A stretch of 64,000 nucleotides of DNA from JAVJSD01 sp040219575 (GTDB taxonomy: Bacteria; Planctomycetota; Planctomycetia; Pirellulales; Pirellulaceae): the NCBI GenBank assembly GCA_040219575.1, contig JAVJSD010000083.1, forward strand, positions 30,448-94,447, written 5' to 3'. The first letter of the stretch is position 1, and every line of letters begins with the position of its first letter. Under the pieces are notes generated by a model. It saw only the letters and a list, made by a program, of their open reading frames with translations. It searched no databases and had not been told where the DNA came from. A program made the position numbers and the translations under genes. This document shows positions 1-8,524 of this stretch, in pieces.

Positions 1-438
1 TACGCCACCGGCGAGCTCGACCGGTTGGAGGTGGTGTACACCAAGTTCCTCACCAGTTCGCGACAGACGCCCGTCATCGAAACCTTGCTTCCGCTGGGTT
101 CGATCGGCGACGATCAGGCGGAGGAAGGCGCGGCCAAGACCGAACAGAAGGGCGACGACAAGAAGGGAGGCGGCGATTCGATGTACGAATTCCTCCCCTC
201 GGCCGAGAGCATTCTGGAGGAGGTCGTGCCAGCCAGTTTCCGCGTGAAGCTGTTCAAGTGCTTCCTCGACGCGGCGGTCAGCGAGCAGATCGCCCGCATG
301 GTGGCGATGAAGAGCGCCACGGAAAACGCCAACGACATGATCCGCACGCTCTCGATGTCGTACAACCGGGCCCGGCAATCGCAGATCACCGGCGAGATCA
401 TGGAGATCATCGGCGGCGTCGAGGCGATGGAAGGTTAG
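1..438 (+). CDS. atpG: ATP synthase F1 gamma subunit, C-terminal part
   Basis: The reading frame is open from the first base, so the 5' end lies outside the window; about 145 residues are visible. The C-terminal helix ends with ENANDMIRTLSMSYNRARQS followed by QITGEIMEIIGG, the strongly conserved end of gamma subunits that forms the rotor shaft inside the alpha3beta3 head. An insertion rich in Asp, Lys and Glu (about residues 38-58) is longer than in most gamma subunits. The gene is followed by atpD and atpC, the usual end of an F-type ATP synthase operon (gamma, beta, epsilon). Identification is secure from the C-terminus and the context. Confidence 0.95.
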   Translation, partial: YATGELDRLEVVYTKFLTSSRQTPVIETLLPLGSIGDDQAEEGAAKTEQKGDDKKGGGDSMYEFLPSAESILEEVVPASFRVKLFKCFLDAAVSEQIARMVAMKSATENANDMIRTLSMSYNRARQSQITGEIMEIIGGVEAMEG

Positions 439-452
439 AAGAACCAGCACTG

Positions 453-525
453 CCCAAGCCGACGACTTCGCCGTCGCCTGCAATCAACTTAACGCAACCC
501 CAGCCGACGGCCGTGCCGTCGCCGT
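453..525 (+). repeat. Two direct copies of a GCGACGGC-type palindromic repeat (family H)
   Basis: Two similar units lie at 453-478 and 498-525, each beginning CC(C)AGCCGACG and ending GCCGTCGCC. The same unit occurs in the opposite orientation at 28295-28320 and 47125-47149, where it reads GCGACGGC, three bases, then GCCGTCGGCTTGG. It lies in the gap between atpG and atpD. Four units in one window make this a repeat family. Confidence 0.6.
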
Positions 526-567
526 CAACACATCATTCCCGAGTCGACAAGAAGCGAGACAAGCGAC

Positions 568-2022
568 ATGGCAACCGCAGCGACAGACAAGAAAGTCGGC
601 CGCATCACCCAGGTGATCGGCTCGACGTTCGACGCCCAATTTGACGAAAGCCACATGCCGGCCATTTATAACGCCGTCAAGGTGGAGAGCGAGATCAAGG
701 GCGTCAAGCTCGACCTCACCGGCGAAGTCTCCAAGCACCTCGGCGGCGGCCGCGTTCGCTGCGTCGCCCTGGGAAGCACCGACGGCATGGTCCGCGGTCA
801 GGATTGCGTCGACACCGGCGGTCCCGTGAAGGTGCCGGTCGGCAAGGCCACGCTGGGCCGAGTGTTCAACCTCAAAGGCGATCCGGTCGACGGCCGCGGC
901 CCGGTCGACGCTGAAGATTACTGGCCCATCCACCGCGAGGCCCCGCCCATCAGCGATCTCTCCACGAACACCGAGTTGTTCGAGACGGGCATCAAGGTCA
1001 TCGACCTGCTCACGCCGTTTGTGCGCGGCGGCAAGGCCGGTCTGTTCGGCGGAGCGGGCCTGGGCAAGACGGTCATCCTCACCGAGCTTATCGCTCGTAT
1101 CGCCAGCGCCCACGGCGGTTACTCGGTGTTCGCCGGCGTCGGCGAGCGGACCCGCGAAGGGACCGACCTGTGGTTGGAAATGCAGGAAACCAAGATGGGC
1201 GACGGCCGCAGCGTCATCGAACAGACCTGCATGGTCTTCGGCCAGATGAACGAACCGCCGGGCGCCCGCCTGCGCGTCGCGCTCTCCGGGCTGACGATGG
1301 CCGAGTACTTCCGCGACATGACCGGCGCCGACACGCTGTTCTTCGTGGATAACATCTTCCGCTTCTCGCAGGCGGGCTCGGAAGTGTCGGCGCTTCTCGG
1401 TCGTATGCCTTCGGCCGTGGGTTACCAGCCGACGCTGGCCACCGAAATGGGCGCCCTGCAGGAACGGATCACCTCGACGAAGAAGGGGGCGATCACGTCG
1501 GTGCAGGCGGTGTACGTGCCGGCGGACGACCCGACCGATCCCGCGCCCGCCACGGCGTTCGGCCAGCTCGACGCGTTCATTTACCTCGCCCGCGGCATTT
1601 CGGAGAAGGGTATCTACCCGGCGGTCGATCCGCTGTCGTCGAACAGCCGTATTCTCGATCCGGGCGTGGTGGGCGAGCGGCATTACCGCGTGGCCCGTCG
1701 CGTGCAGACGACGCTGCAACGTTACCGCGAACTGCAGGACATCATCGCCATTCTCGGCGTCGATGAATTGAGCGAAGAGGACAAGTTGATCGTGCATCGC
1801 GCCCGGCGGATCGAGCGATTCCTGTCGCAGCCGTTCATCGTGGCCGAAGTGTTCACCGGTAAGAAGGGCGAACTGACGCCGCTTGACGACACGATCCGCA
1901 GCTTCGACGAGATCTGCGACGGCAAGTGGGACCACCTGCCGGAGGCCGCCTTCATGTACGTCGGCGCCATCGAGCAGGCCGAGGAGCAAGCCAAGAAGAT
2001 GGCCGCCTCCGCCAAGAAGTAA
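568..2022 (+). CDS. atpD: ATP synthase F1 beta subunit
   Basis: 484 residues, a normal length for F1 beta, the catalytic nucleotide-binding subunit at the cytoplasmic face of the membrane. The P-loop GGAGLGKT is at about residues 161-168 (Leu where Val is more usual). It is followed by the GERTREG motif, and the NIFRFSQAGSEVSALLGRMP block, SSNSRILDP and the C-terminal helical domain ending in EEQAKKMAASAKK are also present. ATG start with GAGACAAGCGAC upstream. The gene sits between atpG and atpC in the expected order. There is a small repeat element in the gap on each side, which is unusual within an atp operon. Confidence 0.98.
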   Translation: MATAATDKKVGRITQVIGSTFDAQFDESHMPAIYNAVKVESEIKGVKLDLTGEVSKHLGGGRVRCVALGSTDGMVRGQDCVDTGGPVKVPVGKATLGRVFNLKGDPVDGRGPVDAEDYWPIHREAPPISDLSTNTELFETGIKVIDLLTPFVRGGKAGLFGGAGLGKTVILTELIARIASAHGGYSVFAGVGERTREGTDLWLEMQETKMGDGRSVIEQTCMVFGQMNEPPGARLRVALSGLTMAEYFRDMTGADTLFFVDNIFRFSQAGSEVSALLGRMPSAVGYQPTLATEMGALQERITSTKKGAITSVQAVYVPADDPTDPAPATAFGQLDAFIYLARGISEKGIYPAVDPLSSNSRILDPGVVGERHYRVARRVQTTLQRYRELQDIIAILGVDELSEEDKLIVHRARRIERFLSQPFIVAEVFTGKKGELTPLDDTIRSFDEICDGKWDHLPEAAFMYVGAIEQAEEQAKKMAASAKK

Positions 2023-2046
2023 GACGATTAGGGAGTTTGGCTTCGC

Positions 2047-2112
2047 CGTAGCGGAACTCGCCAGAGTTCCGAGAATTCGTTGTGTTTCGGAAGTCTGGCG
2101 ACTTCCGCTACG
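2047..2112 (+). repeat. Family A double-hairpin repeat between atpD and atpC
   Basis: The left arm reads CGTAGCGG then GGAACTC-GCCA-GAGTTCC overlapping it, and the right arm GGAAGTC-TGGC-GACTTCC then GCTACG. Each arm is itself a hairpin with a 7-bp stem and a 4-base loop, and the two arms are near-inverted copies of each other. Related elements occur at 8427, 14134, 19176, 26611 and 59010. The right arm ends only 15 bases before the proposed atpC ATG. Confidence 0.85.
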
Positions 2113-2126
2113 AAATGATTGAGATC

Positions 2127-2519
2127 ATGGCCGCAATCAACTGCATCGTTGTTACGCCCGAGGCGACCGCACTCGAAGAGAAGGCGGAGTTCATCGCGTT
2201 GCCGCTGTTCGACGGCGAGTTGGGCGTGGCGCCCGGCCACAGTCCCATGATCGGCCGCCTGGGTTACGGCGAGATGCGGCTCAAATCCGGCGGCAAGGTC
2301 TCGCGGTTTTACGTCGACGGCGGTTTCGTGCAGGTGGCCGACGACGTGGTCTCGGTGCTCACCAACCGGGCCGTGCCGGCCGAGAGTCTCGACGCGGATG
2401 CGGCCAAGAAGCAACTCGAGGCCGCCCAGAAGCGTCCCTCGAATACGCCCGAGTTGATGGAGATCCGCGACCGCGAGGTGACGCAGGCCCGTGCGCTGTT
2501 GCGCGTCGCTCAGAAGTAA
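2127..2519 (+). CDS. atpC: ATP synthase F1 epsilon subunit
   Basis: 130 residues. MAAINCIVVTPEATALEEKA opens the beta-sandwich domain; LFDGELGVAPGHSPMIGRLG is the epsilon signature, and the C-terminal helices end in REVTQARALLRVAQK. This is the regulatory stalk subunit that couples F1 to the c-ring. The start is placed at the ATG at 2127. An in-frame ATG at 2115 would add MIEI. A longer frame opening with GTG at 2082 runs through the family A repeat and is not credible as coding. No strong ribosome binding site is visible, so translation may depend on the repeat structure or on coupling. Confidence 0.92.
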   Translation: MAAINCIVVTPEATALEEKAEFIALPLFDGELGVAPGHSPMIGRLGYGEMRLKSGGKVSRFYVDGGFVQVADDVVSVLTNRAVPAESLDADAAKKQLEAAQKRPSNTPELMEIRDREVTQARALLRVAQK

Positions 2520-2857
2520 CCCCACCGGGCGACGCCGGCGAATACCGAACAGGAGAAAGCGGACGCAACTCCTCCCGTTCGGTTGAGCAGCAGGTAACAG
2601 CGCGAGCCGAGAAACCGGCCGTCAAGCCGCGGTTAAAAACGGCTCCGGGACGCATGTGTTCCGCTTCAAGAAGAACCACCACAGAGAACACCGAGATCAC
2701 AGAGAAGTGATCGCGACGTTTCGATTCTTTCTGCCCGGTGTCCTCTGTGAACTCTGTGGTGGTCCATGCGGACTTGCGGTGCATTCGGCCCCGACGCGGT
2801 TGCCCCCGGAACTATCTGGCGCGCTGCAAGCGATTGTTCATCCCGGCGGCCAGCGGT
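2520..2857. other. Intergenic region after the atp operon
   Basis: 338 bases without a credible gene. It contains one family C inverted repeat (2675-2763). The genes on both sides point towards it, so it is the natural place for two transcription stops. No other structure was recognised. Confidence 0.6.
2675..2763. repeat. CACAGAG-type inverted repeat (family C)
   Basis: The left arm (2675-2706) carries ACCACCACAGAG, ACCGAG and CACAGAG at about 9-base spacing. The right arm (2734-2763) is the approximate reverse complement, CCGGTGTCCTCTGTG then CTCTGTGGTGGT. The spacer is about 27 bases. It lies between convergent genes (atpC and the acetyltransferase). There is only one copy in the window, so its status as an interspersed family rests on its resemblance to the other inverted elements here. 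Confidence 0.65.
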
Positions 2858-3970
2858 TTACGACGACAGGGCCTGCTGCCGGCGGCTTAGCCAGTGCTTC
2901 ATTCGCAGCAGTTGCGTGCGGGGCGAGGCCAATGGGTAATGCCGGTAGCGGTAGCTCGGCGTGGTGCGCGTGATCCATTGGCGTTTCGCTTCAATCGAGC
3001 CGGGGCCCAGGTCGAACAGCTGGTCGCCGCGCTCGATGTTGTCGCGAATGACATACAGATAGAGCAGGTTGCCGGCAGCGATCTTGGCGAACTCCGGATC
3101 GAACCCGACGCGGAGGCCGTTGAGGTAGCCGCGATAGTGATAGTTGTACGAGAAGGCGATCGGCTGGCCGTCGAGGCGGAGCACCGCCATGTCGGCGGCG
3201 CCGCCCCGCGAGGCGACTTCGTGCATCTCGCGCAAGAACGGACGAACCTCGTCGTGGCAGAGCGTCGTGCCGTCGTTGGACGATCCCTGCCAACTGCGGC
3301 TCGATAGCTCTTCGCAAACGTCGTACAGCGTCCAGTTGGGATCACCGTCGCCGCGTGCGGCCCCCAGCGGGCGATGCCGCTCGAGCGTCAATTCTCCCCG
3401 CTCGGCGGCGTGTTTCTCGGCCCGGCGAATGTTATTGCGAAACTTGCTGGTGCGGCCGGCGAAGTACGCGTCCCAGGTCTCCGGCAAATCGATGAGGGGG
3501 ATTTCCTTCCAGATCGATTCGTTGACGGCGAACTCGGCGTTTTCCAGCGCCGTGCGAGTGCGGCCGTGATCGAGGCAGGTCTTGTCGATCCAGCGCAGAT
3601 CGATCAGGTCCCAGTCGCGGCGCGTGTGCCGCAGGTGCCGCATGGCGACGGCCAGCGTGGCGGTGGGATTGCCGCCGATCGGTCCATAGAACGAACCCCA
3701 CTCCTGCAGCGGATACGTCAGCATCCGCACGTCTCCCAGGCGGGTATGGTCGCGAAAAACGGTCAGCGGCACGATGCCGATCGGCGCGCCGCCGCTATAG
3801 ACGATCAACACCCGCATCCGCTGATCGCGGCCGAAGTGCTTCCAATACGTTTGCAGCCAGTCGAGCGATTGGAAGTAACTCGCCGAGCGCGTCTCGGGCA
3901 ACAGCGAGCTCCACGCCAGGTGGTAATGCGCGAGATCGTCGGGATGGTTGACTTCAACAACCTGCGGCAT
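2858..3970 (-). CDS. GNAT-type acetyltransferase (CelD/BcsL-like, FemAB-like fold)
   Basis: 370 residues. The central and C-terminal region (FRNNIRRAEKHAAERGEL, then RLDGQPIAFSYNYHYRGYLN and LGPGSIEAKRQWITRT) matches the Acetyltransf_6 pattern found in CelD/BcsL proteins and in exopolysaccharide-associated acyltransferases. They usually transfer an acyl or aminoacyl group to a polysaccharide or peptide precursor in the cytoplasm. The start is set at the ATG at 3970 (MPQVVEVNHPDD); the frame continues upstream but with Arg-rich, unconserved sequence. It is monocistronic and convergent with atpC. The substrate cannot be read from the sequence. Confidence 0.75.
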   Translation of the reverse strand: MPQVVEVNHPDDLAHYHLAWSSLLPETRSASYFQSLDWLQTYWKHFGRDQRMRVLIVYSGGAPIGIVPLTVFRDHTRLGDVRMLTYPLQEWGSFYGPIGGNPTATLAVAMRHLRHTRRDWDLIDLRWIDKTCLDHGRTRTALENAEFAVNESIWKEIPLIDLPETWDAYFAGRTSKFRNNIRRAEKHAAERGELTLERHRPLGAARGDGDPNWTLYDVCEELSSRSWQGSSNDGTTLCHDEVRPFLREMHEVASRGGAADMAVLRLDGQPIAFSYNYHYRGYLNGLRVGFDPEFAKIAAGNLLYLYVIRDNIERGDQLFDLGPGSIEAKRQWITRTTPSYRYRHYPLASPRTQLLRMKHWLSRRQQALSS

Positions 3971-4275
3971 GGAATGCTCCCAGGGGCGACGCGCACGGCG
4001 GCGGCGAGCAGGAAACGACAACACAATGAGACCAACGGAAAAGCCGGAGTAGTCAATCATACCCCCCGCCACAGCGGCGGGACGTGCGATGCCTTCCAGA
4101 AAAGTGCAAGCCGTGGGCCATTTGGTCGGTTCCGACGGCCAGTTCGATTGCGCGAACGTTAGTCGTTGCCCCTGGGAGGTTTAGGTTGAGTCGGGCGACG
4201 AGACCGTTGGCGGGAAGCGGGAAAGATATGTGGCAAAAAAGAAACAGTGGTCGTCAAATCGGAGCGTTTTCCGTC

Positions 4276-4305
4276 TTGGCGGCCGTCGCCGCCTCCTGCT
4301 ATGAT
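4276..4305 (+). promoter_or_regulatory. Candidate sigma-70 promoter of the TIGR03009-like gene
   Basis: TTGGCG (4276-4281), an 18-base spacer, then TATGAT (4300-4305), 84 bases upstream of the ATG at 4390. A second promoter of the same form, TTGGCG-N17-TAGAAT, stands at 16366-16394. Confidence 0.4.
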
Positions 4306-4389
4306 CCCGCCCCCGCTGGGGGAAGGTCCGCGCCCGGGCAGTCCTTCTCTTGTTGGCGACCGAACTCAACGAATGCAGGACGCAATTGC

Positions 4390-5406
4390 ATGGATGCACC
4401 AGTGCGTTGGCTGACCGCCTTGTCGCTTCTTGTTCTTCTCACCTTCGCCTCCGCGGCCGCGCTGGCGCAGAACAACGGACAACAATTCGGTCCCGTGCAG
4501 CGCGTGGCGGATGGTCGTCCGCAGCAGGTTCCGTTGGCGCAAGGTCCGGCTCAGCCCGACTGGATGCCGATCTCGCAACCGCACCAGCAGTACATCGATC
4601 AGTTGCTGGGCTTCTGGGAGAAGAAGAGTTCCCAGATCGACCGCTACCGCTGTCATTTCCAACGGTGGCAGTGGGATCCGGTGTTTGGTCCGCGCGACAC
4701 CTACTACACCTACAGCGTGGGGACGGTGCAGTACTCCGCGCCGGACAAGGGAATGTTCCAGGTCGAATCGAAGCGGTACTTCACGCTTCCCAAAACGCAG
4801 GGCGAAAGGCCGACGTACGAACCGCATGCTGGTGATCCGGGCGAGCACTGGGTTTGCGACGGCAAGGCGATCTGGGAATTCGATTACAAGCAGAAGAAGT
4901 TGATCGAGCGGGAACTGCCGCCCGACATGCAGGGCAAGGCGATCGTCGACGGCCCGCTGCCGTTCATGTTTGGGGCCAAGATGGCGTCCATCAAGGCGCG
5001 GTACTGGCTGCGCGTGATCACGCCCGCCGAGGCTACGGAGGAGTACTGGCTGGAGGCGGTCCCCAAGACCATGCAGGATGCGGCCAACTTCAAGAAGGTG
5101 GAGGTGATCATCGCCCGCGAGGACTACCTGCCCAAGGCGATTCAGATCTATCCCGTAAACTACGATCCGCGCACCAACCCGTCGCGGACGGTGTTTCAGT
5201 TCGAACGCCGCGAAGTGAACTTTCGCGACCTGCAGGATCTGATCCCCTTCAACAAGCAGTTCTATGAACCGGCCACGCCGTCGGGCTGGGAGAAGCAGAT
5301 CGAGCGGTACGCGGCGCCTCCGCAAGTCGGTCGCGGCGCGCCCGCGGCGGTCGTCTCGCCATATGACGCTCGCAGCGCCTCGCTGCCCGGGGGGCGTTCG
5401 CGGTAG
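4390..5406 (+). CDS. Exported protein resembling the planctomycete TIGR03009 family
   Basis: 338 residues. The N-terminus MDAPVRWLTALSLLVLLTF is a clear signal peptide ending near ALAQ, so the mature protein is exported. The body (YRCHFQRWQWDPVFGPRDTY, then GKAIWEFDYKQKKLIERELP and a C-terminal FERREVNFRDLQDLIPFNKQ) looks like the TIGR03009 family, which I know only from planctomycetes and which resembles LolA-like outer-membrane lipoprotein-sorting folds. The tail is rich in Ala, Gly and Arg. The ATG at 4390 was chosen because it starts the signal peptide; the frame is open further upstream without conserved sequence. Function unknown. Confidence 0.75.
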   Translation: MDAPVRWLTALSLLVLLTFASAAALAQNNGQQFGPVQRVADGRPQQVPLAQGPAQPDWMPISQPHQQYIDQLLGFWEKKSSQIDRYRCHFQRWQWDPVFGPRDTYYTYSVGTVQYSAPDKGMFQVESKRYFTLPKTQGERPTYEPHAGDPGEHWVCDGKAIWEFDYKQKKLIERELPPDMQGKAIVDGPLPFMFGAKMASIKARYWLRVITPAEATEEYWLEAVPKTMQDAANFKKVEVIIAREDYLPKAIQIYPVNYDPRTNPSRTVFQFERREVNFRDLQDLIPFNKQFYEPATPSGWEKQIERYAAPPQVGRGAPAAVVSPYDARSASLPGGRSR

Positions 5407-5448
5407 AATGCGGCGGGGCGCCTGGTTCGATTCGCCGACTCCCGCATC

Positions 5449-5832
5449 ATGCCACGCTACGTCGTCTTACGACACGAGACGCCGCCCAACTACGCGCGTC
5501 CGCTGCATTGGGATCTGATGCTCGAAGCCGACGACTGGCTGTGGACGTGGGCCCTCGAAGAGCCTCCCCGTTACGACGCCTCGATCGTCGCCTGGCCGCT
5601 GGCGGATCATCGCCTCGAGTACCTGGAGTACGAAGGGCCCGTGTCGAACAATCGGGGCGTGGTTGCGCGCTGGGACGCCGGCCAGTACGAATTGATAAGG
5701 CGCTATGACGACGAAATCGTCGTGCGGCTGGGGGGCGAGAAGCTACTGGGAAAAGCGACCGTCATCCGACAAGGCGGCGACGATCTTGACCGCGACGATC
5801 ACCGCTGGGTCGCCTGGTTTGAACGCGAATAG
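5449..5832 (+). CDS. Stand-alone LigD-type 3'-phosphoesterase domain protein
   Basis: 127 residues. YVVLRHE, PLHWDLMLEADD, then DHRLEYLEYEGPVSNNRG and ARWDAGQYEL follow the order of the N-terminal 3'-phosphoesterase domain of the bacterial end-joining ligase LigD (compare H..LHYDFRLE and EDHP.EYADFEG in LigD). The first His, the His-x-Asp pair (His20, Asp22), the later His and the Tyr are present. The Arg two residues after the Asp is Met24, and the spacing between the two His is enlarged by about five residues. No ligase or polymerase domain is attached and no Ku gene is nearby. It ends 34 bases inside the convergent gene. A role in DNA 3'-end cleaning is inference. Confidence 0.7.
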   Translation: MPRYVVLRHETPPNYARPLHWDLMLEADDWLWTWALEEPPRYDASIVAWPLADHRLEYLEYEGPVSNNRGVVARWDAGQYELIRRYDDEIVVRLGGEKLLGKATVIRQGGDDLDRDDHRWVAWFERE

Positions 5833-6551
5833 CGAAGTTCGTCGGCGCCCTCGCCCGCCCGCTGGTTCTCTGGCGAAATCGTCTCGGTGACTCCCGCGAC
5901 AACGAGCGCGCCGTCCTGCAAATCGATTTGCGTCAGCCGCAGCAGGTGGTCGCGGTGATGCTTGTCTTCGAGCGGCACGGTGACAATCGCCACCGGGTCG
6001 CCCTCCTGCTCGATCCAGCGCAGCGGAATGCCCCCGTTCTCGGCCGCCGCCGACACGCGGTCGAGCCATTCGGAGAGCGGCACCGGCAGCATGCCGGCCC
6101 GCGCCTGGCGAATGCGGATCGCCAACTCGTTCGGCTGGTCGGTCAAGCGGACCTCGACCGCCAACGAGACGATGGTCGTCAGCTGCGGGCTTTCGTATCG
6201 GGCCGCCACATGCGCCAGGTTCGGCTCGATCGCCACCCGCGGATCCTTCAACTGCGGCGGCAGCGTCTTGGGAAACTTGTCGGGCAGGTCGACGGCCAGC
6301 CAGCCATTGATCTGCTCGTCGGTGAAGGTGGCCCGCCAGACGCCCTCGTCGAGCGAATCGTTGCGCAGATCGAGGATGTTCTCCTCCAGCTTGTCGCCGG
6401 CTTCCGCCAGTCGCTCGGGCTCCGCCTTCAAGGCTTGATCGTAGAAGTCGGGTACGTGGGAGGCGCCCCACCAGGCGCACAGCAGGCCGACCGCCGCCAC
6501 GGCGAGCAGCAGAAAAAAAGAAACCGCGCCGATTCGCAGGATTTTGCGCAT
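5799..6551 (-). CDS. Membrane-anchored protein of unknown function
   Basis: 250 residues. A single hydrophobic segment at residues 7-29 (IGAVSFFLLLAVAAVGLLCA) anchors the N-terminus; the rest (DFYDQALKAEPERL, DEQINGWLAVDLPDKFP, LTTIVSLAVEVRLTDQPNEL) should lie outside the cytoplasm. I do not recognise a catalytic motif. The pattern of an anchor followed by a sentence-like beta-rich domain recalls many planctomycete exported proteins. Its 3' end overlaps the convergent phosphoesterase gene by 34 bases. The 230-base gap to the next gene is a divergent promoter region. Confidence 0.7.
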   Translation of the reverse strand: MRKILRIGAVSFFLLLAVAAVGLLCAWWGASHVPDFYDQALKAEPERLAEAGDKLEENILDLRNDSLDEGVWRATFTDEQINGWLAVDLPDKFPKTLPPQLKDPRVAIEPNLAHVAARYESPQLTTIVSLAVEVRLTDQPNELAIRIRQARAGMLPVPLSEWLDRVSAAAENGGIPLRWIEQEGDPVAIVTVPLEDKHHRDHLLRLTQIDLQDGALVVAGVTETISPENQRAGEGADELRYSRSNQATQR

Positions 6552-6714
6552 ATGGAGCCTGACCGGCGCCCCAATGAGAAGGAAGAGTTACTTTCCGGCA
6601 AAGCGTCTCTGGCGGGGCAATGGTACGGGGAGCCACCGGGAAAGTCAATGTAAACGGGGTGGGCGCCGCCCTCCCGGCGACTCGCGCGAGGAAGCCGGCG
6701 GAGGTATACTAACC

Positions 6715-6720
6715 ACTTGG
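6715..6720 (+). promoter_or_regulatory. Candidate -10 box
   Basis: TATACT lies 61 bases before the ATG of the PPC-domain gene in the divergent gap. No good -35 box is seen at the right spacing, so this is weak. Confidence 0.25.
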
Positions 6721-6781
6721 CGCCGCGAATGTTCTCCGTCGCCCAGTTCGCGTTCCTTGACGTGATTCTCCAGGATTACCG

Positions 6782-8404
6782 ATGTTAGAAACTCGCTTTC
6801 GAATGCTCGCGCTGTTGGTGATGCTGCCGTGCAGCAGCGTGCTACTGGCCGAGCCGCCGACGGTCGATTACCTCTTTCCGGCCGGCGGGCAACAGGGAGA
6901 GACGGTCGAGGTGACGGCGTCGGGCGCCTTCTCCAATTGGCCGGCGATGGTTTGGACGGATCGCCTCGGCGTGGAGTTCCAGCCGCAGAAGGAAAAGGGA
7001 AAGCTGAAGGCGGCGATCGCGGCCGACGCGCAACCGGGCGTCTACTGGCTACGACTGGTTGACGCGGAGGGAGCGTCCTCGCTGCGGCCGTTCGTCGTCG
7101 GCATGTTGGCGGAGGTGAGCGAGAAGGAGCCCAACGACGACCCCGACGCCCCGCAGTCGCTCGCCCAGTCGGCGACCGTCAACGGCCGGCTGGAAAAACG
7201 CGGCGACGTCGATACCTACGCCATCGAGTTGAAGGAGGGGCAGACGTTGGTCGCGTCGATGCGGGCCAACACGCAACTGGGTTCGCCGGTCGATGCGGTC
7301 CTGCAGTTCTGCACCGAAGACGGATTCGTGCTGCTGCAAAACGACGACGAGCGAGGCTTCGATCCGCTGTTGATCGTCAGCGCCCCGCGCGACGGCGTGT
7401 TTCTCGTCCGCACGTTCGGGTTTCCCGCCACGCCCAACAGCACGATCGGTTTCGCCGGCGCCGAGAACTATGTCTACCGCCTGACCATCACCAACGGCGC
7501 TTTCGTCGATCACACGCTTCCCTTGGCCGCCGCCCGCGGAAAGGAAACAACGTTGAGGCTCGCCGGTTGGAATCTTCCGAAAGAGATCGCCGAATTGACG
7601 CTGCCCGCCGACGCGGAGAACTCTGAAGCGATCGTGTCGCACGGAGCGTTGGCGAATTCCCTGCCGCTGGTGCAAACGTCGCATCCCCTGTTGATCGCCG
7701 ACGACAAGGCGACGCCCGCCGAGCCGCAAGCGATCGAACTGCCTTGCGTGGTGTCGGGCGCGATTCGGCAGCGCCGTCAGGCGCACGCTTTCGCCTTCGA
7801 CGCAGCCAAAGGGCAGAAGCTCTCCTTTCAGATCGAGTCGCGTTCGCTCGGGTATCCGTTGGATCCGTTGCTGATCATGACCGACGAGACGGGCAAGATT
7901 TACAGCGAAGTCGACGACACCGGCCGCGAAAGCCGCGACGCGACGCTCAACTTCACGGCGCCGGCCGACGGCCGGTTCATCCTGGTGGTGCGCGATCTGC
8001 ACGATCGCGGCGGGCCACGGTTCGCGTATCGCCTGACATGCGAGGAACAGACGCCCGACTTCAATCTGACGCTGGCAGGCGGCGAGTTCACACTGGCCGC
8101 GGGCAAGACGCTCGAGATTCCCGTCACCGTCGAGCGACTGCTGGGACTCAAGGACGAGATCACCGTCGTCGCGGAAAGCCTGCCTGAGGGCGTCGCCGCC
8201 GAGGCGGTCGTGTCGCAGGGATCCGGCGACACCTCGAAGTCGGTGAAATTGAAGCTCACGGCCGCCGCCGACGCCAAACCGGCCTCGGGCGTGCTGCGAA
8301 TCGTCGGCCGCGCCGGCGACACTCAGAAGCCCGCCTCCTTTTCGCTGGCCGACATGGGCGTCTCGCAAACCGCCGCCTGGCTCACGGTGACCACCGCGAA
8401 GTAG
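6782..8404 (+). CDS. Exported protein with pre-peptidase C-terminal (PPC) domains
   Basis: 540 residues with a signal peptide (MLALLVMLPCSSVLLAEPP). After an Ig-like N-terminal part (VDYLFPAGGQQGETVEVTAS) there are two PPC-type beta-sandwiches. One is at about residues 118-235 (EKEPNDDPDAPQSL, GDVDTYAIELKEGQTL, QNDDERGFDPLLIV). A second, more divergent one is at about 320-420 (AHAFAFDAAKGQKLSFQIES, LDPLLIMTDETGKI, ADGRFILVVRDLHDRGG). A final beta-rich domain follows. Such proteins are common in planctomycetes, often near DUF1549/DUF1553 genes, and are thought to act at the cell surface. No peptidase domain is present. Stop codon is followed directly by a family A repeat. Confidence 0.8.
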   Translation: MLETRFRMLALLVMLPCSSVLLAEPPTVDYLFPAGGQQGETVEVTASGAFSNWPAMVWTDRLGVEFQPQKEKGKLKAAIAADAQPGVYWLRLVDAEGASSLRPFVVGMLAEVSEKEPNDDPDAPQSLAQSATVNGRLEKRGDVDTYAIELKEGQTLVASMRANTQLGSPVDAVLQFCTEDGFVLLQNDDERGFDPLLIVSAPRDGVFLVRTFGFPATPNSTIGFAGAENYVYRLTITNGAFVDHTLPLAAARGKETTLRLAGWNLPKEIAELTLPADAENSEAIVSHGALANSLPLVQTSHPLLIADDKATPAEPQAIELPCVVSGAIRQRRQAHAFAFDAAKGQKLSFQIESRSLGYPLDPLLIMTDETGKIYSEVDDTGRESRDATLNFTAPADGRFILVVRDLHDRGGPRFAYRLTCEEQTPDFNLTLAGGEFTLAAGKTLEIPVTVERLLGLKDEITVVAESLPEGVAAEAVVSQGSGDTSKSVKLKLTAAADAKPASGVLRIVGRAGDTQKPASFSLADMGVSQTAAWLTVTTAK

Positions 8405-8426
8405 GTTTGTGCAATCGAGACGACGC

Positions 8427-8492
8427 CGTAGCGGAAGTCGCCAGACTTCCGAACATCCGGCCGACTCTCGGAACTTTGGCGAGTTCCGCTAC
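8427..8492. repeat. Family A double-hairpin repeat between convergent genes
   Basis: Left arm GGAAGTC-GCCA-GACTTCC, right arm GGAACTT-TGGC-GAGTTCC, flanked by GTAGC and GCTAC. Compared with the copy at 2047 the two stem types are swapped, so the element is inserted in the opposite orientation. It lies between the PPC-domain gene and the P-II gene, which converge. Confidence 0.85.
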
Positions 8493-8524
8493 AGAGACAG
8501 CCATTCGGTGTTCTCAAACGGAGC

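Noticed and set aside
484..1989. 501-codon frame on the minus strand opposite atpD
   Set aside because: Antisense shadow of atpD, no recognisable domain.
2082..2126. GTG start of atpC at 2082
   Set aside because: The added residues are encoded by the right arm of the family A repeat and are not part of any epsilon subunit.
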